DNA from: an uncultured Clostridia bacterium
GTDB lineage: Bacteria; Bacillota; Clostridia; TANB77; CAG-508
Length of the DNA: 64,000 bases
Reading direction: 5' to 3'
Assembly: GCA_948530865.1 (NCBI GenBank)
Contig: CAOTKV010000003.1
Coordinates: 62,001-126,000, forward strand
Shown: positions 9,089 to 17,159 of the stretch, piece after piece
Numbering within the stretch: position 1 is the stretch's first letter
Layout of the letters: every line of letters starts with the position of its first letter
Translations under genes and position numbers: made by a program
Notes under the pieces: model-generated
The model's database searches: none
The model's input: the letters and a program-made list of their open reading frames with translations, nothing else
What the model was told of the DNA's origin: nothing

Positions 9089-10213
9089 TTAAAATAATTC
9101 CTTAACTATTTTTATAACTCTATTTATATCTTCATCAGTCATTTTGGTATCTGAAGGCAAGCAAACACCTCTATTAAATAAGTCTTCACCAATGCTTATT
9201 CCAGAATCATTATGATTTATAAAATCATATTTTTCAAAAATTGGTTGCATATGCATTGGTTTCCATACTGGTCTTGATTCTATATTTTCTTTTTCTAAGC
9301 TTTCTATTATATCTAATGGTTTAACTTTAGAGTTTGGTTTTAAAGTTAATGCTGATAACCATTGATTTGATCTTTCATCTTCATTTTCTGGCATCATTTC
9401 TATTTCTTCTATATCTTTAAAGCCATCTTTATATTTATTGAATATCTCATTTTTCTTAATTATTCTTTGTTCTAAAACTTTCATTTGACCTCTTCCAATT
9501 CCAGCCAAAACATTACTCATTCTATAATTGTAACCAATTTCTGAATGTTGATAATGACGTGCTGGATCTTTACTTTGAGTTGACCAAAAACGAGCTTTAT
9601 CTATTTTTTCTTTATCATTAGAAATCAGCATTCCACCACCTGTTGTTGTTATTATTTTATTTCCATTAAATGAAAGTGCACCAATCGTCCCATATGTTCC
9701 TAAATATTTTCCATTATATATTGTTCCAAGCCCTTCAGCAGCATCTTCTAATATTGGAACATTATGTTTGTTGCAAATTTCTAAAATTTTTTCCATTCTT
9801 GTAGCTCTTCCATATAAATGAACAACAATAACTGCTTTTGGTTTATATTTTTCAAATGCTTTTTCTAAAGCTTTTGGACTCATATTCCATGTTTGATATT
9901 CAGAATCTATAAATACTGGTGTTGCATTTTGATAAATAATTGGATTTACACTTGCTGAAAACGTTAAATCAGATACAAAAACTATATCATCTTTTTCAAC
10001 TCCTAATACTTTTAATCCTAAGTGAATTCCAGCTGTTCCACTAGCTACAGCTACACTTGCTTTTACTCCTAAATATTCTCTTACAGATTCTTCAAATTTA
10101 TTCAAATTTTCACCAACTGTTGATAACCAATTTGTATCAAAAGCTTCTTTTATGTATTTTTCCTCATATTTTTCCTCTGACATATGAGGTGATGCTAAAT
10201 ATATTTTTTTCAT
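9089..10213 (-). CDS. DegT/DnrJ/EryC1 aminotransferase (PglE-like)
   Basis: 374 residues with the complete sugar-aminotransferase signature. VPILEDAAEGLGTIYNGKYL supplies the PLP-binding aspartate, and GALSFNGNKIITTTGGGML supplies the Schiff-base lysine (about residue 186). The family converts a UDP-4-keto-6-deoxy sugar to the 4-amino sugar using glutamate. The CapD/PglF-type dehydratase at 11518-13404 would provide the keto sugar, and the phosphotransferase immediately downstream would load the product on the lipid carrier. It follows the radical SAM gene by 13 bases in the same operon. Confidence 0.9.
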   Translation of the reverse strand: MKKIYLASPHMSEEKYEEKYIKEAFDTNWLSTVGENLNKFEESVREYLGVKASVAVASGTAGIHLGLKVLGVEKDDIVFVSDLTFSASVNPIIYQNATPVFIDSEYQTWNMSPKALEKAFEKYKPKAVIVVHLYGRATRMEKILEICNKHNVPILEDAAEGLGTIYNGKYLGTYGTIGALSFNGNKIITTTGGGMLISNDKEKIDKARFWSTQSKDPARHYQHSEIGYNYRMSNVLAGIGRGQMKVLEQRIIKKNEIFNKYKDGFKDIEEIEMMPENEDERSNQWLSALTLKPNSKVKPLDIIESLEKENIESRPVWKPMHMQPIFEKYDFINHNDSGISIGEDLFNRGVCLPSDTKMTDEDINRVIKIVKELF

Positions 10214-10226
10214 AATTCCTCCAAAA

Positions 10227-11306
10227 TTAATTTAAAATTTCTTTTAAACATATCTGTTGCTCTTCATTTTCAAAATCCCATGTGTGAAATGCTCCACCTA
10301 AGCAATATTTCCAATCCTCACATTTATCACATTTTCCACATTTAAATTTTTCTAAATTTCTAAAAAATTCAAATTTATTTTCCCAAATTTCAACAAAATT
10401 ATCTTTTCTAACATTTCCCTGTATCAATTCTGGTCTTCTTTCAACATTAGGACATACAAAAATATCGCCATTATAAAGAATGCTTCCAACTGTAAGTCCT
10501 GTATAGCACATATACATATTAGTTCTTACTTCTTTTTCATATTTTATTCCTAAAAAATGTGCACAACCATATGTAACTTCAAACTTTGATTTTTTTCTTT
10601 TTTCTTTTATAAAATTGATTAAATATTTATAATCTTCTGAATCTAACTCTAAATTTTTATTATCTTTAGCTCGTCCAATTGGATCTATATTTAGAATTCT
10701 CCATGAATCTATATTTAATTCTTTTACAACTTCATAAATTTTCTCTAGTTCATTAATGTTAGACTTATTAGTAACTGTAGTTATTTGCAATATAACATTC
10801 AAATCCGATTTTTTTACTTTTTTTATATTTTCAATAATTTTTGAATAGCAATTTAATCCTCTAAATTTATTGTGAGTTGATTCTAAACCATCAATACTTA
10901 TTGACATTGTAGAAATTTCAGTTTCTTTAAAACTCTTTATTATTTCATCTGTTATTAAAATTCCATTTGTTGTAATACTCCAATAAAAACCAAGTTGTTT
11001 TGCATATTTCATAACTTCAAATAAATCTTTTCTAAGCAAAGGTTCTCCACCAGTAACATTAATTTGTATTTTTCTTGCATCATATTTTTCAGATATTGAT
11101 TTTAAAGTATTTTCTATTTCTTGAGTTGTCAATTCAGCATTTATATTAACATTCTCTCCTGCTCTACTTCCACAATGTTTGCAATTAGCATTACATCTTA
11201 ATGTCGCTTCCCAAAATAAATTTGTTAATCTAGGTTTTCTTGAAAGAACCTCTTTTTCTTTGTAAACAGCTTCAGCCTCACCATATTTAATTATTTCTTT
11301 GAACAT
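10227..11306 (-). CDS. Radical SAM/SPASM enzyme, candidate peptide maturase
   Basis: 359 residues. The radical SAM 4Fe-4S motif is CNANCKHC (Cys38, 42, 45), followed by VTGGEPLLRKD. The C-terminal SPASM region has a CPN cysteine and CGKCDKCEDWKYCLGGAFH (about residues 322-340), which would bind auxiliary clusters. SPASM enzymes usually modify ribosomal peptides or act as anaerobic sulfatase-type activators. The gene lies ten bases after a 62-codon membrane peptide gene, and its ribosome binding site overlaps that gene's end, so the small peptide is an attractive substrate. A role in the glycan pathway is the alternative, given the surrounding sugar genes. Confidence 0.85.
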   Translation of the reverse strand: MFKEIIKYGEAEAVYKEKEVLSRKPRLTNLFWEATLRCNANCKHCGSRAGENVNINAELTTQEIENTLKSISEKYDARKIQINVTGGEPLLRKDLFEVMKYAKQLGFYWSITTNGILITDEIIKSFKETEISTMSISIDGLESTHNKFRGLNCYSKIIENIKKVKKSDLNVILQITTVTNKSNINELEKIYEVVKELNIDSWRILNIDPIGRAKDNKNLELDSEDYKYLINFIKEKRKKSKFEVTYGCAHFLGIKYEKEVRTNMYMCYTGLTVGSILYNGDIFVCPNVERRPELIQGNVRKDNFVEIWENKFEFFRNLEKFKCGKCDKCEDWKYCLGGAFHTWDFENEEQQICLKEILN

Positions 11307-11316
11307 ATCTACCTTC

Positions 11317-11505
11317 TTAAAATAATGTTATTAAAAGTATATCATATAATGTTTTTGAATTTTCCTTGTTTGAAGATACTTCATTTATTACACTTTTTTC
11401 CATAATTGCTCCATAATAAGTTGTACTAAAAACTGGTAAAACTTTAAATAATATTCCTGAAAAAAATACTACAATAGCTACTGCTACTTTTTTCATATGT
11501 TTCAT
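11317..11505 (-). CDS. Small membrane peptide, candidate radical SAM substrate
   Basis: 62 residues with a strong ribosome binding site (AAGGAG eight bases before ATG 11505). Residues 5-26 form a basic-hydrophobic signal or anchor segment (MKHMKKVAVAIVVFFSGIL). It is followed by a short tail with TTYYGAIMEK, a polar SSNKENSK stretch, and a hydrophobic end LYDILLITLF. I know no family for it. The tight coupling to the radical SAM/SPASM gene downstream is the main reason to call it a real gene and a possible precursor. It could instead be a small structural membrane protein. It lies between the CapD-like dehydratase (stop at 11518) and the radical SAM gene. Confidence 0.7.
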   Translation of the reverse strand: MKHMKKVAVAIVVFFSGILFKVLPVFSTTYYGAIMEKSVINEVSSNKENSKTLYDILLITLF

Positions 11506-11517
11506 AATAAATTCTCC

Positions 11518-13404
11518 TTATTTTTTATTAACTTCTTCTGGTTCTTTAAAGGTTGGAACAATTTGCTTAAAGGTTTCTTTAATTTCTTTATTATCTGTAT
11601 CATCTTTTTCTAATAATTTATTTAATGAATTTAATTTTTCTTGAACTTCTTGCATTGTTATATCTAAAGGTTCTGCAACAAAAATTTTATTATGTGCAGT
11701 TTTTTCTAGTCCTTCTTCTCCCATTAAAAGTTCTTCATAAAGCTTTTCACCAGGTCTTAATCCAGTAATTTTTATTTCAATATCTTCATTTGGTATATAT
11801 CCTGAAAGCTTTATTAAACTTACCGCTAAATCATAAATCTTAACAGGTTCCCCCATATCTAAAACAAATATTTCTCCACCATTTGCATAGGTCATTGCTT
11901 GCAATACAAGTTCAACTGCTTCTGGTATTGTCATAAAAAATCTTGTTATATCTTTATGAGTTACTGTTACAGGTCCACCTTCTGTAATTTGTTTTTTAAA
12001 TAAAGGAACAACAGACCCATTACTTCCTAAAACATTTCCAAAACGAACTGCTGCAAATTCTGTTTTACTAACTTTATTTTTTGCTTGTACTATCATTTCA
12101 CACATTCTTTTTGTAGCTCCCATTATGTTTGTTGGATTTACTGCTTTATCTGTTGAAATTAAAATAAATCTTTTTACTCCAAATTCATCACAAGCATTTG
12201 TAACATTATAAGTACCAAATATATTATTTTTTATAGCTTCTAATGGACTATTTTCCATTAGTGGTACATGTTTATGTGCAGCCGCATGAAATACTAAATA
12301 TGGTTTATATTTTTCAAAAATTTGTCTTAATCTTTTTTTATCACGAACACTGGCAATTATTGCATCAATTTCTATTTTAGGAAATTTATATTTTAACTCT
12401 TGTTCAATGTCATATAAATTATTTTCATAAATATCTAACATTACAAGTTTTTGTGGTTTATATTTTGTTATTTGACGACATAATTCTGAACCAATAGAAC
12501 CTCCTGCACCAGTAACTAAAATTACTTTATCTTTTATTAAATTTTCAATATTTTCATTATCTAATTTTACAGGATCTCTTCCTAAAATATCTTCAATTTC
12601 AACATCTCTTAAATTATCAAATATTTTCTTATTTCTAATTATTTCTTTCATTCCTGGAAGAATTCTTACTTTAGCATTTGTTGCTTGGCAAATATTTAAT
12701 ATTTCTTTTTTATTTTGACTATCTATATTAGCAATTGAAAAGAAAATTAAATCAATATTTTTTTCCTTGCAAATTTTTATAATGTCATTTCTATTTCCAA
12801 TTATTTTAACACCTGATACTGTATAATTTAGTCTTTTTTGATTATCATCAATAATTCCGATAATATTATAATTTTCAGTCATTTTTGTGTGAATAGTTTT
12901 TATTATTTCATGAGCAGCATTTCCAGCACCTATTATAAGTAAATTTTTTTGATTTGTCTTATTTACATTTATTCCTCTATTTACAATATCATTAACTAAT
13001 ATGTACCTTATTACTAACCTATATGCTATCATCATAAGAGAAATAAATATACCAGCTAGAATAATTAATTTAGTTCTCTCTAGCATGAATATATGAAAAA
13101 TTTTTCTTACAATAGCTATTATTATAGATGATACCATACAAAGCATAAAGTATATAAAATAATCTTTTCCATCTTCATATCTTATGATTGCCTTATATCT
13201 TCCAGCTAAATGAAAAACAATTTGGTACACTATTACTGAAACAATTATTGTTTGAGTAAGTCTTCTTACATAATACGCTTCTAATTTAAATACAGAATCA
13301 GTAATAAGCACAACTCCCAAATAATACGCAAAAGCAATACACAAAATATCTAATATAATTAATATAAAACTTCTATATTTACTTAATTTTTTTATTTTCT
13401 CCAT
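11518..13404 (-). CDS. CapD/PglF-type UDP-sugar 4,6-dehydratase, membrane-bound
   Basis: 628 residues. Four transmembrane helices (about 10-130) lead to a first Rossmann-like domain (LLIIGAGNAAHEII) and then a second, catalytic SDR domain with VTGAGGSIGSELCRQ, HAAAHKHVPLMENSP and STDKAVNPTNIMGATKR. This is the architecture of PglF/CapD enzymes, which dehydrate UDP-GlcNAc to a 4-keto-6-deoxy sugar. It has the C-terminal segment ITGLRPGEKLYEELL of the family. It is the first gene after the terminator of the rhamnose operon and has its own candidate promoter. It feeds the PglE-like aminotransferase and PglC-like transferase downstream. Confidence 0.92.
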   Translation of the reverse strand: MEKIKKLSKYRSFILIILDILCIAFAYYLGVVLITDSVFKLEAYYVRRLTQTIIVSVIVYQIVFHLAGRYKAIIRYEDGKDYFIYFMLCMVSSIIIAIVRKIFHIFMLERTKLIILAGIFISLMMIAYRLVIRYILVNDIVNRGINVNKTNQKNLLIIGAGNAAHEIIKTIHTKMTENYNIIGIIDDNQKRLNYTVSGVKIIGNRNDIIKICKEKNIDLIFFSIANIDSQNKKEILNICQATNAKVRILPGMKEIIRNKKIFDNLRDVEIEDILGRDPVKLDNENIENLIKDKVILVTGAGGSIGSELCRQITKYKPQKLVMLDIYENNLYDIEQELKYKFPKIEIDAIIASVRDKKRLRQIFEKYKPYLVFHAAAHKHVPLMENSPLEAIKNNIFGTYNVTNACDEFGVKRFILISTDKAVNPTNIMGATKRMCEMIVQAKNKVSKTEFAAVRFGNVLGSNGSVVPLFKKQITEGGPVTVTHKDITRFFMTIPEAVELVLQAMTYANGGEIFVLDMGEPVKIYDLAVSLIKLSGYIPNEDIEIKITGLRPGEKLYEELLMGEEGLEKTAHNKIFVAEPLDITMQEVQEKLNSLNKLLEKDDTDNKEIKETFKQIVPTFKEPEEVNKK

Positions 13405-13435
13405 AAGTCACCATTTTCTCTCAAAATCTTTCTTG

Positions 13436-13464
13436 ATTCTATCATTAAAAGTAGTATTTTTCAA
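13436..13464 (-). promoter_or_regulatory. Candidate sigma-A promoter of the second glycan operon
   Basis: On the minus strand TTGAAA (13464-13459) and TAGAAT (13441-13436) are separated by 17 bases, about 30 bases before the CapD-like gene and just after the terminator of rfbB. The hexamers are near consensus. The call rests on sequence match and position only. Confidence 0.5.
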
Positions 13465-13466
13465 TA

Positions 13467-13496
13467 AAAAACTCTCTTTTTTCAAAGAGAGTTTTT
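13467..13496 (-). terminator. Rho-independent terminator after rfbB
   Basis: A hairpin with stem ACTCTCTT/AAGAGAGT, extended by A/T pairs and followed on the minus strand by a T-run, lies three bases beyond the rfbB stop. It separates the rhamnose operon from the following glycan operon. Confidence 0.8.
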
Positions 13497-13499
13497 ATA

Positions 13500-14471
13500 T
13501 TATTTCATTAAATATTCTGGATGTGCAATATACCAATCTATTGTTTTAACAATTCCATCTTTAAACATTGTTTTTGGTTCCCATCCAAATTCATTTTTTA
13601 ATTTTGTAGGATCAATTGCATATCTGTAATCATGTCCTTTTCTATCTTCAACATGTGAAATTAAAGTTTCTGGTTTTCCAAGTCTTTCTAATATTAATTT
13701 TACAATTTCAATATTTCTCTTTTCATTGTGCCCACCAATATTATATCTTTCACCTTTTTTACCTTGATGTAAAATTATATCAATTGCTTCACAGTGATCT
13801 TCAACAAATAGCCAATCTCTAATATTTAATCCTTCTCCATAAACTGGTAATGGTTTATCTTGAAGAGCTAAAGAAATCATGTGTGGTATTAATTTTTCAT
13901 GATGTTGATATGGTCCATAGTTATTTGAGCAGTTTGTTACACTTACATTCATTTTAAATGTTTCTGCATATGCAAACGCTATTAAATCTGAAGATGCTTT
14001 TGATGCTGAGTATGGGCTATTTGGTTGAATTGGAGAAGTTTCTGTAAAATATCCTGTTTCTCCAAGTGTTCCATATACTTCATCTGTTGAAACATGTACA
14101 AATTTATTTGTACTACCTTCTCCCCAGAATTGTTTAGCAACTTCTAATAATGTATGTGTTCCAATTACATTTGTATGTGTAAATATAAATGGATTTTTAA
14201 TACTATTATCAACATGAGATTCTGCTGCAAAGTGAACAACCGCGTCTATATCATATTTTTTGTATGTTTCCATTACAAAATCGAAGTCACATATATCACC
14301 TTGTACAAATGTTATTTTATCTTTTATTGCATCTAAGTTATGAATATTTCCTGCATATGTTAATTTATCAAATACAATTATATTGTATTTTCCTTCGTAT
14401 TTTTTTACCATTAATTCTGCAAAGTTAGCTCCTATAAATCCTGCAGCGCCTGTTACTAAAATATTTTTCAT
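13500..14471 (-). CDS. rfbB: dTDP-glucose 4,6-dehydratase
   Basis: 323 residues of the SDR family. It has NVLTG-type nucleotide binding (ILVTGAAGFIGANF), HFAAESHVDNSI, STDEVYGTLGE and the catalytic YSASKASSD (Tyr and Lys). It converts dTDP-glucose to dTDP-4-keto-6-deoxyglucose, the second step of dTDP-L-rhamnose synthesis in the cytoplasm. It is the last gene of the rfbD-rfbA-rfbC-rfbB operon, 11 bases after rfbC, and is followed at once by a terminator. Length and motifs match the family well. Confidence 0.96.
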   Translation of the reverse strand: MKNILVTGAAGFIGANFAELMVKKYEGKYNIIVFDKLTYAGNIHNLDAIKDKITFVQGDICDFDFVMETYKKYDIDAVVHFAAESHVDNSIKNPFIFTHTNVIGTHTLLEVAKQFWGEGSTNKFVHVSTDEVYGTLGETGYFTETSPIQPNSPYSASKASSDLIAFAYAETFKMNVSVTNCSNNYGPYQHHEKLIPHMISLALQDKPLPVYGEGLNIRDWLFVEDHCEAIDIILHQGKKGERYNIGGHNEKRNIEIVKLILERLGKPETLISHVEDRKGHDYRYAIDPTKLKNEFGWEPKTMFKDGIVKTIDWYIAHPEYLMK

Positions 14472-14482
14472 ATTTATTCTCC

Positions 14483-15067
14483 TTATTTTAAATTCTTAAA
14501 TAAATCTGTTTTCTTTAATTCTTCTAAAGTTGGCCAAAGTCCATCTTTTTCAGAAGTTAAATAATCTTCAGGTTTCATTCCTGGAACTTCTGGCCATACA
14601 ATTCCAATTTCTGGATCATTCCATTTTAATCCACCTTCTGCACTATGATTATATACATCATCACATTTATAACTAAATTCTGCTTCATCTGATAATACTA
14701 AAAATCCATGTGCAAATCCTCTTGGTATCATAAACATTTTTTTATTTTCTTCAGAAAGAATAACGCCTTCCCATTTACCATATGTTTTACTTCCTGGTCT
14801 TAAATCAACTGCAACGTCAAATACTTCACCTTTTATACATCTAACAAGTTTGGCTTGAGTATTTTCTTTTTGGAAATGTAGCCCTCTTAAAACTCCTTTT
14901 TTTGATTTTGATTGGTTATCTTGTACAAATTCATTTGTAATTCCAATTTCAGCAAAATCTGGTTTACTATATGTTTCCATAAAGTAACCTCTGTTATCTC
15001 CAAAAACTGTTGGTTCAATTACATAAACACCATCAATTGAAGTATCTATTCTTTTAAATTTTCCCAT
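14483..15067 (-). CDS. rfbC: dTDP-4-dehydrorhamnose 3,5-epimerase
   Basis: About 194 residues of the RmlC cupin family. GVLRGLHFQKENTQAKLVRC carries the catalytic histidine, and the conserved VDLRPGSKTYGKW, IPRGFAHGFLVLSD and YKCDDVYNHSAEGGLKWNDP segments follow. It epimerises C3 and C5 of dTDP-4-keto-6-deoxyglucose. I start it at ATG 15067 because AAGGAAG lies seven bases upstream; the longer frame begins with TTG and has no suitable ribosome binding site. A hairpin lies between it and rfbA. Confidence 0.95.
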   Translation of the reverse strand: MGKFKRIDTSIDGVYVIEPTVFGDNRGYFMETYSKPDFAEIGITNEFVQDNQSKSKKGVLRGLHFQKENTQAKLVRCIKGEVFDVAVDLRPGSKTYGKWEGVILSEENKKMFMIPRGFAHGFLVLSDEAEFSYKCDDVYNHSAEGGLKWNDPEIGIVWPEVPGMKPEDYLTSEKDGLWPTLEELKKTDLFKNLK

Positions 15068-15148
15068 TTTTATTCTTCCTTTCAAAAATTATTTACTATA
15101 TTTTTATATCAAAAAAAATTACTTTTTTCAATACTATACCTAAAATTT

Positions 15149-15172
15149 AAGCTGTAAAAAATTTTACAGCTT
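15149..15172 (-). terminator. Hairpin between rfbA and rfbC, possible attenuator
   Basis: An 11-base perfect stem (AAGCTGTAAAA/TTTTACAGCTT) with a two-base gap lies just beyond the rfbA stop. On the minus strand it is followed only by AAATTTT, so termination would be partial. It may adjust the ratio of rfbA to rfbCB or protect the mRNA. The rest of the gap 15068-15200 shows nothing else. Confidence 0.45.
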
Positions 15173-15200
15173 GAATTTTAATATTTCATTTGGACATACA

Positions 15201-16118
15201 TTAATTTGCATTAAATAAATCGCTTTCATATATTTCTCTATATTGTTTATAATCTTGCTCTGCAATTCTTTTTAAATATTTTCCATATTCTGTTTTCTTA
15301 TATTTTTCTGCTTCAACTAATAAATCTTCTTTTGAAATCCATTCATTTCTATATGCAATTTCTTCTAAACAAGCAATTTGTGTACCTTGTCTTAATTCTA
15401 TTGCTTTTACATAGTCTGAAGCATCTGATAATCTGTCTGCAGACCCTGTATCAAACCAAGCATATCCATTTCCAAGAGGAATAACTTGTAATTTTCCATT
15501 TTCCATATATACTCTATTAACATCTGTAATTTCTAATTCTCCTCTTTCAGATGGTTTAATAGATTTTGCAATTTTAACAACTTCATTATCATAAAAATAA
15601 ATTCCAGGAACAGCAAAGTGTGATTTTGGATTTTCAGGTTTTTCTTCTATTGATAAAGCTTTTCCTGTTTTATCAATTTCAACAACACCGTAAGATGTTG
15701 GATCTGCAACTTGGTAACCAAAAATAATTCCACCTTCTTTTAAATTACTTGCAGCTTTTAAAACTCTCTCTACTCTTGAACCATAAATCATGTTGTCTCC
15801 TAAAATTAAAGACACATTATCATTTCCAATAAAATCTTCTCCAAGTATAAAAGCATCAGCTAAACCTACTGGTTTTTCTTGTACTTTGTATTCTAACTTC
15901 ATTCCAAATCTTGAACCATCGCCTAATAAATTTTTAAATGCTGGTAAGTGAACTGGAGTAGAAATTATTAAAACTTCTCTAATTCCAGCCATCATTAATG
16001 TAGATAATGGATAATAAATCATTGGTTTATCATATACTGGTAACATTTGTTTTGAAACTGCTAATGTTATCGGATATAGTCTTGTGGCACTACCACCTGC
16101 TAATATAATACCTTTCAT
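15201..16118 (-). CDS. rfbA: Glucose-1-phosphate thymidylyltransferase
   Basis: 305 residues of the RmlA nucleotidyltransferase family. GIILAGGSATRLYPIT is the NTP-binding motif, followed by KPMIYYPLSTLMMAGI, GLADAFILGEDFIG, LGDNMIYG with the metal-binding aspartate, and EEKPENPKSHFAVPGIYFYD. It makes dTDP-glucose from dTTP and glucose 1-phosphate, the first step towards dTDP-rhamnose. It is second in the operon, 13 bases after rfbD. The length is typical. Confidence 0.96.
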   Translation of the reverse strand: MKGIILAGGSATRLYPITLAVSKQMLPVYDKPMIYYPLSTLMMAGIREVLIISTPVHLPAFKNLLGDGSRFGMKLEYKVQEKPVGLADAFILGEDFIGNDNVSLILGDNMIYGSRVERVLKAASNLKEGGIIFGYQVADPTSYGVVEIDKTGKALSIEEKPENPKSHFAVPGIYFYDNEVVKIAKSIKPSERGELEITDVNRVYMENGKLQVIPLGNGYAWFDTGSADRLSDASDYVKAIELRQGTQIACLEEIAYRNEWISKEDLLVEAEKYKKTEYGKYLKRIAEQDYKQYREIYESDLFNAN

Positions 16119-16131
16119 TATTTTATTCCTC

Positions 16132-16992
16132 CTATTTTAATTCTTCTTTTAAATAATTTGCTAATGCATCTTCCCATTTACTTGGTATGATGTTAACGCT
16201 TTTTAATTTTTCTTTTGATAACATACTATTTTTTGGTCTATCTGATGAAGCTGGATTCATTTCTTTATATTCTTCAGAAGTTACAGGATGTACTTTTGTT
16301 TTTCTTCCTGCTAATTCCATTATTTTTACAGTAAAATCATACCATGTTGTAAATCCTTCATTTGTTGAATGATATACTCCATAAGCTGGTTCTTTTTCCA
16401 TTATTTGTTCTATTATTTCACATAATGTTGTTGTAGAAGTTGGGCTCCCGTGTTGATCACATACAACTTTTAATTCGTCATGTGTTTCTGAAAGTTTTAA
16501 CATTGTTTTTACAAAGTTCTTTCCTCCTAAGCCATAAAGCCAAGCTGTTCTTAAAATATAATATTTCTCAGCTTTTGCTGCATTTTCTTCTCCAATTAAT
16601 TTGGTTTTTCCATATGCACTTATAGGTCCAGGAATCATATCTTCTGTATATATTTTTTCTACATCTAATTTTCCATCAAATACATAATCTGTACTAATAT
16701 GAATAAATGTACTATCATTTTCCTTAGCAGCTTCTGCAATATTGGCAACTGCTAGTCCATTTACACTATTTGCTAAATCATAATTTACTTCACAACCATC
16801 AACATTTGTATATGCTGCACAGTTTATAATATAATAAGGACTTACTTCTTTTGCTTTTGCAAGTACTGCATCTCTATCTGTAATATCTAATGTTTGTAAA
16901 GTTGTTCCTACTACTTCATATTTTTTTTCTAATCTTTCTCTTAATTCTCCTCCAAGCATTCCATCTGCTCCGATTAATAAAACTTTTTTCAT
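16132..16992 (-). CDS. rfbD: dTDP-4-dehydrorhamnose reductase
   Basis: 286 residues of the RmlD SDR family. It has VLLIGADGMLGGELRE, ITDRDAV, NCAAYTNVDGCE, STDYVFDG and the catalytic YGKTKLIGE. It reduces the 4-keto group with NAD(P)H to give dTDP-L-rhamnose. It is the first gene of the rhamnose operon, about 60 bases downstream of a strong promoter with a symmetrical element over the -35 box. In many genomes rfbD is last; here the order is D-A-C-B. Confidence 0.95.
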   Translation of the reverse strand: MKKVLLIGADGMLGGELRERLEKKYEVVGTTLQTLDITDRDAVLAKAKEVSPYYIINCAAYTNVDGCEVNYDLANSVNGLAVANIAEAAKENDSTFIHISTDYVFDGKLDVEKIYTEDMIPGPISAYGKTKLIGEENAAKAEKYYILRTAWLYGLGGKNFVKTMLKLSETHDELKVVCDQHGSPTSTTTLCEIIEQIMEKEPAYGVYHSTNEGFTTWYDFTVKIMELAGRKTKVHPVTSEEYKEMNPASSDRPKNSMLSKEKLKSVNIIPSKWEDALANYLKEELK

Positions 16993-17055
16993 TTTTTCCC
17001 TTCCTCTACAAAAAATTTATATAACTAATATTTACCTTATTTTTAAGACATGTTT

Positions 17056-17083
17056 ATTATAACACAGAAAACCTTGTTGTCAA
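17056..17083 (-). promoter_or_regulatory. rfbD: Sigma-A promoter of the rfbDACB operon
   Basis: On the minus strand TTGACA (17083-17078), a 16-base spacer and TATAAT (17061-17056) form a consensus promoter upstream of rfbD. It overlaps a perfect inverted repeat described separately. Confidence 0.75.
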
Positions 17084-17102
17084 AGGTTTTTACAAGGTTT
17101 TC
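17067..17102. promoter_or_regulatory. Inverted repeat over the rfb -35 box, possible operator
   Basis: GAAAACCTTG (17067-17076) and CAAGGTTTTC (17093-17102) are perfect 10-base inverted copies with 16 bases between them. The -35 hexamer lies between the arms. There is no T-run after either arm, so it is not a standard terminator. The position suggests binding of a repressor, or an RNA hairpin ending the upstream gene's transcript. Confidence 0.5.
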
Positions 17103-17159
17103 ACACTTTACACAAAATGTTCACATTGCTATTTTTTATATTTAAACATTTCATTTTAC

